A DNA stretch of 37,863 nucleotides from Chloroflexota bacterium (lineage in GTDB: Bacteria; Chloroflexota; Ktedonobacteria; Ktedonobacterales; JADMIN01). Location: contig JAKAIY010000019.1 in the NCBI GenBank assembly GCA_021814145.1, forward strand, positions 1-37,863. The letters run 5' to 3'. Below are positions 1 through 8,289 of this stretch, in pieces. The stretch's first letter is position 1; each line of letters begins with the position of its first letter. The notes beneath the pieces are model-generated. The model saw only the letters and a program-made list of their open reading frames with translations. It was not told the DNA's origin and did no database searches. Both the position numbers and the translations under genes were made by a program.

Positions 1-171
1 GGATTCGATTCCGACCGTGTGCGCGAGGAGTACCCCAGCCGGGGCAGCTGGGGAATGCTGAGCATGTCGGAGCGCGCGGGGCTGATCGAAGCGGAGGTTT
101 CGGTCGCCTCCAAGCCTGACAGGGGGACTGTTGTGACGCTGACAGCGCCGCGCCAGCCACGCGCCTCCTGA
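1..171 (+). CDS. Sensor histidine kinase, C-terminal fragment (5' end outside window)
   Basis: The reading frame is open from base 1 and stops at TGA 169-171, giving 56 residues. The fragment has the look of the last part of a GHKL ATPase domain: GSWGMLSMSERAGLIEAEVSV followed by SKPDRGTVVTLTAP. In NarL/DesK-type (HisKA_3) kinases this is the G2 box region (GxGLxxMxERAxxLGG) and the closing GTxVxxxxP strand. The second glycine of the ATP lid appears as GSWGM instead of the usual GxGL. A response regulator partner would be expected nearby, but the downstream genes are not one, so any partner must lie upstream. The family assignment rests on a short stretch only. Confidence 0.7.
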   Translation, partial: GFDSDRVREEYPSRGSWGMLSMSERAGLIEAEVSVASKPDRGTVVTLTAPRQPRAS

Positions 172-239
172 TTGGCTGGCATGGCTGGCGGCGGAAGGCG
201 ACAGGGCGCAGCGCGGGTGAGGCGAACCGGGAGGAGCCA

Positions 240-650
240 ATGCTAACGCCAATCATGACCATCACTTCGACTGAGAACGCGGTGAGCCTGACGCTAACGG
301 AGCAGGCCATCACCATGCGGCTGTCTGATGAGATCCTGGATGAGGCGCATCGCGAGATCGAGGCGGATAAGGACGTGTCCGCTCCAGGCTGGGTGGGAGA
401 TTTCGCGCGCTTCGTGACGGGCTCTGTGGAGAAGATGCTGCGCTCCAGCATCGAGTATCCGCTCGCTGATATCGCCTCGATAGACTATCAGAATGGGACG
501 CTCGCCTTCACCTATCGCAAGAAGCGCATCCTGACGTTCGAGGATGTGCAAATATCCGTGAATGGCGTCCGGAAACAGGCCTTGTCCTGCTTCGCGCCAG
601 ATGACGCGCGGGCGTTCTTCGCGAAGGTCTGCGAGCTCCTGGCGCGCTAG
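240..650 (+). CDS. Conserved-looking hypothetical protein, 136 aa
   Basis: A GGAGG at 230-234 sits 5 bases before the ATG at 240, which decides the start; a second ATG at 255 is less well placed. The protein is soluble with no signal peptide or membrane segment. The N-terminal half is mixed and acidic ([17 protein letters not shown]). The middle has two short beta-like strands around [17 protein letters not shown] and [10 protein letters not shown], and the end is helical ([16 protein letters not shown]). That strand-strand-helix order resembles a small PH-like fold, but this is only an impression. The gene lies 68 bases after the kinase fragment on the same strand and may share its transcript. 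Its stop interlocks with the convergent sigma factor stop (CTAG, 647-650). No function is proposed. Confidence 0.7.
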   Translation: MLTPIMTITSTENAVSLTLTEQAITMRLSDEILDEAHREIEADKDVSAPGWVGDFARFVTGSVEKMLRSSIEYPLADIASIDYQNGTLAFTYRKKRILTFEDVQISVNGVRKQALSCFAPDDARAFFAKVCELLAR

Positions 651-1573
651 TCCAGATATTCCTTGAGCAGGCGGCTGGCGGCGGGGTGGCGCAGCTTGCG
701 GATCGCGCGCTCCTCGATCTGGCGCACACGCTCGCGGGTGACGTTCAGCCGCCGTCCTACCTCTTCGAGCGTATGGTCGTGGTCATCCACCAGGCCGAAG
801 CGTAGTTCGATCACCTGACGCTCGCGCAGGGTGAGGTTGTTCAGCGCGCGCCGCACTTCTTCGCGCAGCATTTCCCGGTCGGCGCTCTCAGAGGGGCCTT
901 CGGTATTCTGGTCCTCGATCAGGTCCGCCAGGGAGTTCTCTTCCTCCTCAGTGAGTGGAGCGTCGAGGGAGAAGACCTTCTCTGCCCAGACCAGCAGCTC
1001 GCCCACGCGGTCGGCGGTTACGCCCAGCCGCGCGCCGATCTCGGCGGAGGTAGGCTCATGGCCCAGCTCCTGGTAGAGCTGGCGCGTGGTGCGCTTGACC
1101 CGCATGACCTCTTCCATGATGTAGACCGGCAGGCGCACGGTGCGGGTGCCTTCCAGGATCGAGCGGGTGATGGCTTGCTTGATCCACCAGGTGGCGTACG
1201 TGGAGAAGCGGAAGCCTTTGCCGGGATCGAACTTGACCACCGCGCGGATCAGGCCGATATTGCCTTCGCCGATGAGGTCTTCGAGTGGCAGACCCTGGCC
1301 GACGTAGCGCTTGGCGATGCTGACAACCAGGCGCAGGTTCGCCTCGATCAGATGGTTGCGCGCGTTACGGTCGCCGCGCTCGATCCGCTGCGCCAGATCC
1401 AGCTCGCGCTGCGCCGAGAGTAGGGGGATGCGCGATATCTCGCGCAGATAGAGACGCAGGCTATCACTCTGCGCCATCGCGCTTGTGTCGTTGGTGTCGC
1501 GATCGGTAGCCAGGTCGTGATCCCCGTGCCCGCCCCGTTCGGGGATAAATCCAGTTGGTTCTTCCATAGCCAT
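647..1573 (-). CDS. RNA polymerase sigma factor, RpoD/SigA family (308 aa)
   Basis: This is a sigma70 factor that directs RNA polymerase to promoters. The order is complete for a short group 1/2 sigma. Region 1.2 lies near residues 36-70 ([18 protein letters not shown]). Region 2 covers about 75-145, with [35 protein letters not shown] and [13 protein letters not shown] (core binding and -10 melting). Region 3 follows. Region 4 has [20 protein letters not shown] as the -35 helix-turn-helix near 268-295. The long region 1.1 of classical RpoD is absent. The start is taken at ATG 1571-1573, because upstream codons give low-complexity sequence unlike the family and because a good promoter at 1620-1649 would start transcription near 1613. 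The ribosome binding site is weak. Whether it is the housekeeping or an alternative group 2 factor cannot be decided from this gene alone. Confidence 0.95.
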   Translation of the reverse strand: MAMEEPTGFIPERGGHGDHDLATDRDTNDTSAMAQSDSLRLYLREISRIPLLSAQRELDLAQRIERGDRNARNHLIEANLRLVVSIAKRYVGQGLPLEDLIGEGNIGLIRAVVKFDPGKGFRFSTYATWWIKQAITRSILEGTRTVRLPVYIMEEVMRVKRTTRQLYQELGHEPTSAEIGARLGVTADRVGELLVWAEKVFSLDAPLTEEEENSLADLIEDQNTEGPSESADREMLREEVRRALNNLTLRERQVIELRFGLVDDHDHTLEEVGRRLNVTRERVRQIEERAIRKLRHPAASRLLKEYLD

Positions 1574-1619
1574 GGTACGCTCGTTTCTTCGGGGGTACGC
1601 CGCTGGCAAAGCCTGGCGC

Positions 1620-1649
1620 AGTATAGCACCAGGCGATTCGCGCCCGCAA
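1620..1649 (-). promoter_or_regulatory. Promoter of the sigma factor gene
   Basis: On the minus strand TTGCGG (1649-1644), an 18-base spacer and TATACT (1625-1620) match sigma70 elements. Transcription would begin near 1613, leaving about 40 bases before the ATG at 1573. The stretch from here to the GlcG remnant at 1882 holds no gene I can support. Confidence 0.65.
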
Positions 1650-1881
1650 GGCGCATGGGAAGCGTCGTTACCCTGCCCCACCAGAGGGGACGACGCCTGA
1701 CGAAGAGTCGCCGTGTCCCGGAGGGCCGATCTCGTCGCCCGACACCATTCCAGGGCCCCGCCTGACGTGCGTGTGATGTGGGGAATGATAGACGCCATAA
1801 CAGCCTATGTCAAGCGGACAGCGCCGGGCGGAAACGCCCGCGCTCCCCCGGCCAGGCGGCGCCATCGCGCGCCGGGAGGGG

Positions 1882-2040
1882 CTAGCCAAGCGCGGCCAGT
1901 CCCGCTTTCGCGGCCTCCAAATCCCGCGCGTGATGGCCGCCGCTGCCGCCGACGATCTGGCCGTTGATCGTGATCGGATAGCCGCCACCGAAGACGGCAA
2001 GCCGGTCAATGCCGCTCGGAGCGCCTATAGCCAGGGGCGG
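1882..2040 (-). pseudogene. Remnant of a GlcG/HbpS-like (DUF336, haem-degrading-like) gene
   Basis: Reading the minus strand from about 2040 to the TAG at 1884-1882 gives PPLAIGAPSGIDRLAVFGGG, then YPITINGQIVGGSGGHHARD and LEAAKAGLAALG. This is the C-terminal signature of the DUF336/GlcG/HbpS family, usually VxxFGGGxPIxxxGxxVGGIGVSGGxxxQDxxxAxAGLAAL. About three residues (IGV) of the glycine-rich segment appear to be missing. There is no start codon and no recognisable family N-terminus. The frame is open back to the stop codon of the SnoaL-like gene (2097-2095), so only the last 45 or so residues survive. I infer a decayed gene whose 5' part was lost or replaced. Confidence 0.7.
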
Positions 2041-2094
2041 ATCAATCCTTATCAGGAGGGGCGGTACAGCGCAAGCTGCGCGCTTGTCGTGTCT

Positions 2095-2586
2095 TCAACG
2101 CGCTACCTTTCTCAAGAGAACGATCAGCCCCATGCCCGCTCCCAGACCCGCGAGAAATACAGAGCCTAGCAGCGCGGGGATTACGCCCAGCTGCTGGAGC
2201 AGCGCAAGCCGGTCATCGAGCCCCCACATTTCCACGATTTTCCCATTCGCGACGCGGGCGGTGAGGTAGGACGAGATCTGTATTCGCCGGCCCATCGGGG
2301 GAACGCCCCCGACCGCTCCGCGCTGGACGCCACGACTCGTAAACCGGCTGACCACCCTGTCCCCTTCCGCGACCAGGTCATCAATCGTGATATGGAGGTC
2401 AGGAAACGCCTTCAGGTACGTGCTGATGGCCTGTCTGGAGCCTTCGGTCGTGGGTGGCAGCGTGGGGGGAAGCGTGTGATCAACCTGATCGGAAGCGAGG
2501 AACTCGTCTATGGCGGCTAGATTCCGGTTGTTGAACACTTCCTCTGTAAAACGGCGCACCAGCGCCTTGTTGTCCTCGGTATTCAT
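2095..2586 (-). CDS. SnoaL-like (NTF2-fold) protein with C-terminal membrane segment
   Basis: The 163-residue product matches the SnoaL-like/ester cyclase branch of the NTF2 superfamily: NKALVRRFTEEVFNNRNLAA, then DEFLASDQVDHTLPP, then YLKAFPDLHITIDDLVAEGD and VVSRFTSRGVQRG, ending with the strand around GKIVEMWGLDD. Such proteins form a cone-shaped pocket and act on varied small molecules; the substrate is unknown here. Unusually, after the fold the chain continues into a hydrophobic helix (VIPALLGSVFLAGLGAGMGLIVLL, about residues 135-158) and a basic RKVAR end, suggesting a tail anchor. ATG 2586 is preferred to an upstream TTG at 2610 because AGGGG lies about 6 bases before it. It follows the TM/VOC-stub ORF by 24 bases, so the two are probably co-transcribed. 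Confidence 0.82.
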   Translation of the reverse strand: MNTEDNKALVRRFTEEVFNNRNLAAIDEFLASDQVDHTLPPTLPPTTEGSRQAISTYLKAFPDLHITIDDLVAEGDRVVSRFTSRGVQRGAVGGVPPMGRRIQISSYLTARVANGKIVEMWGLDDRLALLQQLGVIPALLGSVFLAGLGAGMGLIVLLRKVAR

Positions 2587-2610
2587 GGAAGCCCCTGCTT
2601 TCCTCACCAA

Positions 2611-2763
2611 TCAGCGTTCCTTATAGAAGCGGAGCGCCGCATCCTGGTCGCGTACGAGAATGATGACGCGGGAGAGATGTGTGAGCAAGAGTCGGGCCTT
2701 CCTCTCATAGTAGACGAAGGCCACCAATACGAGCGGCCAAAGAAATGAGCGGAAGCCTTCCAT
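2611..2763 (-). CDS. 50-aa ORF: membrane segment joined to a truncated VOC/glyoxalase first strand
   Basis: A strong GGAGGAG lies about 6 bases before ATG 2763-2761, so this short frame is probably translated. Residues 1-20 (MEGFRSFLWPLVLVAFVYYE) look like one membrane helix followed by basic residues. The remainder, SRVIILVRDQDAALRFYKER, is a close match to the opening strand and helix of VOC domains (typically xVxxxVxDxxxAxxFYxExLG). The frame then ends at TGA 2613-2611, exactly where the rest of the VOC fold should continue. The metal-binding and substrate residues of a working VOC protein are therefore absent. It may be a decayed VOC gene whose front end has been captured by a small membrane peptide. 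No function is proposed. Confidence 0.55.
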   Translation of the reverse strand: MEGFRSFLWPLVLVAFVYYERKARLLLTHLSRVIILVRDQDAALRFYKER

Positions 2764-2827
2764 TGCTTCTCCTCCATGCGCCCGCATGGTGGCTCGCCGT
2801 CTCTTTCCGCACGCGCAGGCGCGAGAT

Positions 2828-2865
2828 GGAGAGCCACGCATGCTCGAGTGTACGCGCGGCTCTCC
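2828..2865 (-). terminator. Hairpin downstream of the ABC ATPase gene
   Basis: GGAGAGCC (2828-2835) pairs perfectly with GGCTCTCC (2858-2865), with a further CGC/GCG inside. It starts 14 bases after the ATPase stop on the minus strand. There is no T-run, so factor-independent termination is uncertain. Confidence 0.5.
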
Positions 2866-2878
2866 CAAGGGGAAGCGC

Positions 2879-4009
2879 TCAGCTTTGGATGCGGCGTCCG
2901 GTGTCGAGGTCGAAGAGGTGGATCTTGAGCGGATTCGCCGCCAGCGCCACCCGCTCGCCGCGCTGGATAGCCACGTCAGCCGCCACGCGAGCGGTCACGC
3001 CCTTCGTCTCGGCGCTCTCAGAGACCAGCGCCTCCTCCATCTGAAGGTAGATCAGTTGCTCGGCGCCAAGATGCTCTACGACATCCACGACACCCACTAC
3101 CGTGTTCGGCTCGCTCTCGCTGGCTAGCCGCAGGTCTTCGGGCCGTATGCCCGCGATGACCACACGCCCGTCACCGCTCGCGCCCGCCAGCGCCGAAGCG
3201 GCGCTGGAGCCGGGCAGCGTCAGCGTCCGGTCGCCGATAGTGAGGGTCGCGTCCACGCCGTCGCGCCGCAGCGAGGCGTGGAAGAAGTCCATCGAGGGGC
3301 TGCCAATGAAGCCAGCGACGAACAGGTTGGCGGGGTGGTCGTAGAGTTCCCGTGGCGTCCCAAGCTGCTGAATCAGACCGGCGTTGAGCACGGCGATGCG
3401 GTCGCCCATCGTCATCGCCTCGACCTGGTCGTGGGTGACATAGATGAAGGTCGTGCCCATCGCCTGATGCAGCCGGACAATCTCGGCGCGCGTCTGCACA
3501 CGGAGCTTGGCGTCGAGGTTGGAGAGCGGCTCGTCGAGCAGGAAGACCTGCGGCTCGCGCACGAGCGCCCGGCCCAGCGCCACGCGCTGCCGCTGGCCGC
3601 CAGAGAGCGCGAAGGGATGGCGCGACAAATATTCCCGGATACCCAGCATATCGGCGGATCGTATGATTCGGCGCTCTATCTCGTCCCTGGGAACGCCGCG
3701 CAGCCTGAGGCTGAAGGCCATATTGTCGTAGACGCTCATATGCGGATAGAGCGCGTAGTCCTGGAACACCATCGCGATGTCGCGGTCCCTGGGCTGCACA
3801 TCATTGACCAGACGGTCGCCGATATAGAGTGAGCCTTCGCTGATCGCTTCCAGCCCGGCGATCATGCGCAGCGCCGTCGTCTTGCCGCAGCCCGACGGCC
3901 CTACCAGCGCCAGGAACTCATGGTCCTGAATGTGCAGGTTAAGGTCGGTGATAACTGGTGGATTGTCTCCATACCATTTGGAGACGTGATCGAACCGGAC
4001 GTCCGCCAT
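2879..4009 (-). CDS. ABC transporter ATP-binding protein, MsiK/UgpC/MalK type
   Basis: This 376-residue protein is the ATPase of carbohydrate ABC importers (CUT1 type), energising uptake through separate permeases. Visible motifs are Walker A GPSGCGKTT, Q-loop VFQDYALYPHMSV, signature LSGGQRQRVALGRALV, Walker B VFLLDEPLSNLDAKLR, and the switch histidine in YVTHDQVEAMT. The final 130 residues form the OB-fold regulatory domain of this class (VIAGIRPEDLRL, VVEHLGAEQLIY). No permease or solute-binding protein lies beside it, as for MsiK-type ATPases that serve several importers. The divergent neighbour is malQ, which fits maltodextrin use. ATG 4009 is chosen because homology begins at MADVRFDHVSKWYG and GGGAG is 9 bases upstream. 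GTG 4042 would add 11 residues. A perfect AGGAGG (4047-4042) instead serves an out-of-frame ATG at 4035. Confidence 0.93.
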   Translation of the reverse strand: MADVRFDHVSKWYGDNPPVITDLNLHIQDHEFLALVGPSGCGKTTALRMIAGLEAISEGSLYIGDRLVNDVQPRDRDIAMVFQDYALYPHMSVYDNMAFSLRLRGVPRDEIERRIIRSADMLGIREYLSRHPFALSGGQRQRVALGRALVREPQVFLLDEPLSNLDAKLRVQTRAEIVRLHQAMGTTFIYVTHDQVEAMTMGDRIAVLNAGLIQQLGTPRELYDHPANLFVAGFIGSPSMDFFHASLRRDGVDATLTIGDRTLTLPGSSAASALAGASGDGRVVIAGIRPEDLRLASESEPNTVVGVVDVVEHLGAEQLIYLQMEEALVSESAETKGVTARVAADVAIQRGERVALAANPLKIHLFDLDTGRRIQS

Positions 4010-4100
4010 TGACACGCGCTCCCGCCGTTCTTCATGGGCCACCTCCTGGAGAGCCCCGCTGCCTCTTATTAAGTCACGTCCTGCTGGCTAGCGCGCTGGA

Positions 4101-4129
4101 TTGACCGCGATCACCCGCTCCAGTAGACT
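4101..4129 (+). promoter_or_regulatory. Promoter of malQ
   Basis: TTGACC (4101-4106), a 17-base spacer and TAGACT (4124-4129) form a good sigma70 promoter. Transcription would start near 4136, about 78 bases before the malQ ATG. Confidence 0.7.
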
Positions 4130-4213
4130 ACAGAGGGACTATTGGGGAAGTCCGCGCGGGGCGCCCATGGCGCAATCGCACGCGCCCAGCGGCGCGGAGG
4201 AGTGAGCATCCCG

Positions 4214-5707
4214 ATGACGATCATGTGGCCGCGAGCCGCGGGCATTCTCGCGCATCCGACATCGTTCCCCAGCCCGCATGGCGTTGGCGACATCGGCCCA
4301 GGCCTGGAACGGTTCTTCGATTTTCTCGCGACCGCCGGGCAAACATTGTGGCAGACGCTGCCGCTGGGGCCGACTGGCTACGGCGCCTCGCCCTACGCGA
4401 CGCTTTCGGCCTTCGCGGGCAATCCGGCGCTGATCTCGCCGGAGCGGCTGGTCGAGGATGACCTGCTGACGGAGACAGACATCGCGGAGCCGCCAGCTTT
4501 TCCCGCGCGCCGTGTAGACTACGCCGCCGCGACCGCCTGGAAGACACGGCTGCTGGTAAGCGCCTGCGCCCGCTTCATGGAACAGCGGCGACACCCGCTG
4601 CGCGCGGCGTATGACGAGTTCCGCGAGCAAAACGCGGACTGGCTGGACGATTTCGCGCTGTTCATGGCGCTCAAGGAGGCGCACGAGCAGCGACCGTGGG
4701 TCGAGTGGCCGCGGCGCTACGCCCAACGCGAGCGGCGGGCGCTGGCGGAAGCGCGACATGCGCTGGCCGACTCAATCGCGCAGCACCGCTTCGCGCAGTT
4801 CATGTTCTTCCGCCAGTGGGCGCGGACGCGCGATGAAGCGTCCCAGCGGGGGGTGCGCATTATCGGCGATCTGGCGATTTTCGTCGCGCATGACAGCGCT
4901 GATGTCTGGTCGCGCCCTGACTATTTCTTCCTCGATGATGAGGGCCAGCCAACCGTGGTCGCGGGTGTTCCGCCCGATTATTTCAGCAAGACCGGCCAGC
5001 GCTGGGGCAACCCGCTCTATCGCTGGGACATCCTGCGCGACAGCGGCTACCGCTGGTGGGTGGACCGTGTGCGCCAGGCGCTGAAGGTCTATGACATCAT
5101 CCGCCTGGACCACTTCCGGGGCTTCGAGTCGTACTGGGAGACGCCCGCCAGCTCGCCAGACGCGGCCAGCGGGATGTGGAAGCCAGGCCCGGGCGCGGAC
5201 CTGTTCCACGCCATCCGCGCGGAGCTGGGCGAGGTCCCGCTTATCGCCGAGGACCTGGGGGTGATTACGCCTGAGGTGCGGGCGCTGCGCCGGAGCCTGG
5301 GCTTTCCCGGCATGCGCGTGCTGCAATTCGCCTTTGGCGGCACAGCGCGCAATCATGACCTGCCGCACAACTACACGCCGAACTCGGTGGTCTATACCGG
5401 CACGCATGACAACGACACCACACGCGGCTGGTTCGCGGCGACCGCGGACCACGAGCGCGCCTATGCGCTGGCGTATCTCGGCTGCGAGCCGCGGAACGTG
5501 GTCTGGGCGATGATCCGCGCGGCGTACGCCTCTGTCGCGCGGATGGCGATCATCCCACTGCAGGACGTGCTGGAACTGGGCAGCGAGGCGCGCATGAACT
5601 ATCCGTCACGGACGGCTGGTAACTGGGAGTGGCGCTACGCGGAAGGCGATCTCACCTTCGCTCATGCCCAGCGCCTGCGCAAGCTGGTGGAGCTGTACGG
5701 CAGGTAG
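4214..5707 (+). CDS. malQ: 4-alpha-glucanotransferase (amylomaltase, GH77)
   Basis: MalQ transfers alpha-1,4-glucan chains between maltodextrins in the cytoplasm, feeding glucose and longer dextrins into glycolysis and phosphorolysis. At 497 residues it has the usual length of the short bacterial form. The N-terminus has RAAGILAHPTSFPSPHGVGD and WQTLPLGPTGYGASPY, typical of GH77. The catalytic set is visible: nucleophile Asp about 299 in IIRLDHFRGF, acid/base Glu about 346 in IAEDLG, and Asp about 399 in YTGTHDND. Further family blocks are GVPPDYFSKTGQRWGNPLY and NYPSRTAGNWEWR. ATG 4214 has GGAGGAG about 10 bases upstream and begins the homology; upstream in-frame codons (from 4142) look non-coding. 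Divergence from the sugar ABC ATPase suggests a shared role in starch or maltodextrin use. Confidence 0.96.
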   Translation: MTIMWPRAAGILAHPTSFPSPHGVGDIGPGLERFFDFLATAGQTLWQTLPLGPTGYGASPYATLSAFAGNPALISPERLVEDDLLTETDIAEPPAFPARRVDYAAATAWKTRLLVSACARFMEQRRHPLRAAYDEFREQNADWLDDFALFMALKEAHEQRPWVEWPRRYAQRERRALAEARHALADSIAQHRFAQFMFFRQWARTRDEASQRGVRIIGDLAIFVAHDSADVWSRPDYFFLDDEGQPTVVAGVPPDYFSKTGQRWGNPLYRWDILRDSGYRWWVDRVRQALKVYDIIRLDHFRGFESYWETPASSPDAASGMWKPGPGADLFHAIRAELGEVPLIAEDLGVITPEVRALRRSLGFPGMRVLQFAFGGTARNHDLPHNYTPNSVVYTGTHDNDTTRGWFAATADHERAYALAYLGCEPRNVVWAMIRAAYASVARMAIIPLQDVLELGSEARMNYPSRTAGNWEWRYAEGDLTFAHAQRLRKLVELYGR

Positions 5708-5740
5708 GGGCGGCCCAGAGTGGCGCCAACGGCGTGAGGC

Positions 5741-6385
5741 TCAGCCATAGATGATGGTCATCTCGCCATCGGCGAAGGTGATCCCTTTGACTGTCAGGCT
5801 CTGGCCCCCTCCTATAGAAGGATCGCTGGCCTGGGCAAGCCGCTGGTTGAGGGATGAGGTGATTGGCGTGAGCGCCAGCGCCGGCAGCGGGACTCCACCC
5901 ACTGAGGCGCTGACCGCGTTGACCGTGAGCTTGTTCTGGCTCACCGACGGGGCCAGCACAATGACGGTGTCCTGGCCGGAAGCGATGATGGAGCCCCGCA
6001 GCACGCCGGAGATGGTGATCTCCCCGTTTGACTGGATGTGGGCCTGAACGTCAGACAGCGTGTCGCCGGCGCTGGATGCTTTGAGCGCCTCGTTGAGGAA
6101 TGCGTCGGTGATCGTGACTTTGAGCGCGCCGTTGGTTGGTTTCGATGAGGTGGCTGGAGTGGGCGCCGGTATAAAGAGCGCGCTCACAAGCAGCGCCGCG
6201 ATGACCGCGCCCGCGATGAAAGCGCCGGTGACCGCCAGCGCGACGCCGCAGCCGCGCCATATGGATGAAGGCGGGCGCGAAAAGCCCGGCGAGCCAGGCG
6301 CGCCCATCGAAGGCGATGGAGGCGAGGGCCAGGTAGGGTAATCCGAAGACGCTTGCATCGGGAGCGTCGCGTCACCGTCGGTCAT
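5741..6385 (-). CDS. Membrane-anchored LmeA/DUF2993-like protein
   Basis: The 214-residue product has a cytoplasmic, proline- and serine-rich N-terminus (about 1-55), a single membrane helix (GVALAVTGAFIAGAVIAALLV, about 58-82), then an extracytoplasmic domain. That domain (LKVTITDAFLNEALKASSAG, then IQSNGEITISGVLRG, then GVPLPALALTPITSSLNQRL, ending KGITFADGEMTIIYG) has the strand pattern of DUF2993/LmeA or YpmS-type proteins, which bind lipid or cell-wall intermediates with a BPI-like fold. This is a fold-level match only; the ligand is unknown. ATG 6385 is chosen because AGGAG lies about 10 bases before it; the longer open frame runs back into glnA sequence and is not coding. It is divergent from glnA and its stop faces malQ. 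Confidence 0.7.
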   Translation of the reverse strand: MTDGDATLPMQASSDYPTWPSPPSPSMGAPGSPGFSRPPSSIWRGCGVALAVTGAFIAGAVIAALLVSALFIPAPTPATSSKPTNGALKVTITDAFLNEALKASSAGDTLSDVQAHIQSNGEITISGVLRGSIIASGQDTVIVLAPSVSQNKLTVNAVSASVGGVPLPALALTPITSSLNQRLAQASDPSIGGGQSLTVKGITFADGEMTIIYG

Positions 6386-6806
6386 ATGGCTGTATCTCCT
6401 CATGGGCGCTCTGCGCGCCGCAGGCTCGGTATCATGAAAAATGGGAACCGCTAGTCCGGGGATTGAGTGTGTCACTGCGCCGCTTTCGGGCAGGCGCCAC
6501 GAAACGTCTTGCCCACCTCGCTCGCGGTGATAGCGCCTGCGTTGTACCACATCGCGTGATGAAAGCGGAAAAGCGGTGTTGCTGTGCAATATGCACATGA
6601 GTGTGGTCGGTATTCTGGTCATTTCGCTGTAGCGATACGCATGTGGACGCGCGCTATACTGCCAGTTGGGTGATGTCCCACGCTCTGGATTGTGCATTCC
6701 GCACGTCCATCTCGTCACGCGATGCGCGCGGCGCTTTCCCGCGAAGCGACATGCGGGGCCACGCGCATCACAGATGGCGGCTACTGAAAGCAGGGGAACA
6801 ACAGGC
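6386..6806. other. Divergent intergenic region between the LmeA-like gene and glnA
   Basis: No gene is seen in these 421 bases. A dyad GTGCA-ATA-TGCAC at 6584-6596 could be an operator. TATACT at 6655-6660 is a plausible -10 for glnA with no convincing -35, which would suit an activated promoter. It would leave a leader of about 140 bases. No standard GlnR/TnrA operator was recognised. Confidence 0.4.
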
Positions 6807-8246
6807 ATGGCGAAAACGCCCGAAGAGGTTATGCGGCTCGCGCAAGAGAGCGGCGCTCGCATGGTAGATGTCAAATTTGTTGACATGCCGGGCACATGGC
6901 AGCATTTCAGCATCCCGATGAGCGCGTTTGATATTTCGGCTTTCTCAGAGGGTATCGGCTTCGACGGTTCCAGTATCCGCGGCTTCCAGGAGATCAATGA
7001 GAGCGATATGCTCCTGATCCCGGACCCCAACACCGCTATCCTCGATCCCTTCACGGCGGCTCCAACTCTCAGCCTGATCTGCAATGTCGCTCAGCCAGGC
7101 GAGCTGACCCCCTATAGCCGTGACCCACGCTACATCGCGCGCAAGGCCGAGGCGTATCTCGCGTCCACTGGCGTCGCTGACACGGCGTACTTTGGCCCCG
7201 AAGCGGAATTCTTCATCTTCGATGAGGTCCGCTACCGCTCGACAGCCAACGAGCAGATGGCGTTTGTGGATAGCGAGGAGGCCCACTGGAACTCGGGCCG
7301 CGCTGGCACGTCCGAGCGCCCGAATCTGGGCCATCGCCTGCGGGCGAAGGAAGGCTATTTCCCCGTCGCGCCGAGCGATACGCTCCAGGACCTGCGCACG
7401 GAGATGGCGCTGATGATGGAGTCCTGCGGCATCGCCGTGGAGGCCCAGCACCACGAGGTGGCGACTGGCGGCCAGTGCGAGATTGACATGCGCTTCGACT
7501 CGCTGCTGACGATGGCCGACAAGCTGCTGCTCTACAAGTACATCGTCAAGAACGTCGCACGCCGCGCGGGCAAGACCGCGACCTTCATGCCCAAGCCAAT
7601 TTTCGGCGATAACGGCTCCGGCATGCACGTCCACATCAGCCTGTGGAAAGATGAGCGCCCGCTCTTCGCTGACTCCGACGGCTACGCCGGGCTTTCCGAG
7701 ACGGCGCGCATGTTTATTGGCGGGCTGCTGAAGCACGCGCCCAGTGTGCTGGCTTTCGCCGCCGCGACCACCAACAGCTACCGCCGGCTGGTGCCAGGCT
7801 ACGAGGCGCCGGTCAACCTAGTGTACTCGCAGCGCAACCGCTCCGCCGCTGTCCGTATCCCCATGTATTCCACCAGCCCGAAGGCCAGGCGCATCGAGTT
7901 CCGCCCTCCGGACCCGACCGCCAACCCGTACCTGGCTTTCTCGGCGATGCTGATGGCCGGTCTGGACGGCGTCAAGCGCGGCCTGCTGCCTGAGCAGCAC
8001 GGCTATGGTCCGGTGGACTGCAACATCTATGAGCTGCCGGAGGCTGAGAAGCGCGAGATCCGCTCTGTGCCAGGCTCGCTCGATGACTCGCTCGACGCGC
8101 TGGAGGACGACCACGAGTTCCTGCTGGCTGGCGGTGTCTTCTCCAGCGATCTGCTGGAGAAGTATGTCGAGCTGAAGCGCGGGCAGTCCGCAGAGGTGCG
8201 CCTGCGCCCGTCGCCGCTCGAGTTCGCGCTCTACTACGACGTCTAG
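6807..8246 (+). CDS. glnA: Glutamine synthetase, type I
   Basis: GlnA makes glutamine from glutamate, ammonia and ATP as a cytoplasmic dodecamer. The 479-residue length fits GSI. Family blocks seen are [107 protein letters not shown] and [20 protein letters not shown]. Tyr about 408 in [10 protein letters not shown] aligns with the adenylylated tyrosine of GSI-beta enzymes (KNLYDLPPEE), so control by GlnE-type modification is possible; no glnE is in the window. ATG 6807 begins the homology; an open frame extends upstream to 6666 but is unlike the family. The ribosome binding site is modest (GGGGAA, about 11 bases upstream). A hairpin terminator follows the stop. Confidence 0.97.
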   Translation: MAKTPEEVMRLAQESGARMVDVKFVDMPGTWQHFSIPMSAFDISAFSEGIGFDGSSIRGFQEINESDMLLIPDPNTAILDPFTAAPTLSLICNVAQPGELTPYSRDPRYIARKAEAYLASTGVADTAYFGPEAEFFIFDEVRYRSTANEQMAFVDSEEAHWNSGRAGTSERPNLGHRLRAKEGYFPVAPSDTLQDLRTEMALMMESCGIAVEAQHHEVATGGQCEIDMRFDSLLTMADKLLLYKYIVKNVARRAGKTATFMPKPIFGDNGSGMHVHISLWKDERPLFADSDGYAGLSETARMFIGGLLKHAPSVLAFAAATTNSYRRLVPGYEAPVNLVYSQRNRSAAVRIPMYSTSPKARRIEFRPPDPTANPYLAFSAMLMAGLDGVKRGLLPEQHGYGPVDCNIYELPEAEKREIRSVPGSLDDSLDALEDDHEFLLAGGVFSSDLLEKYVELKRGQSAEVRLRPSPLEFALYYDV

Positions 8247-8289
8247 CCAGCCGGAGCCATTTGGCCCCACTCCTGTTCATTAAATGTGC

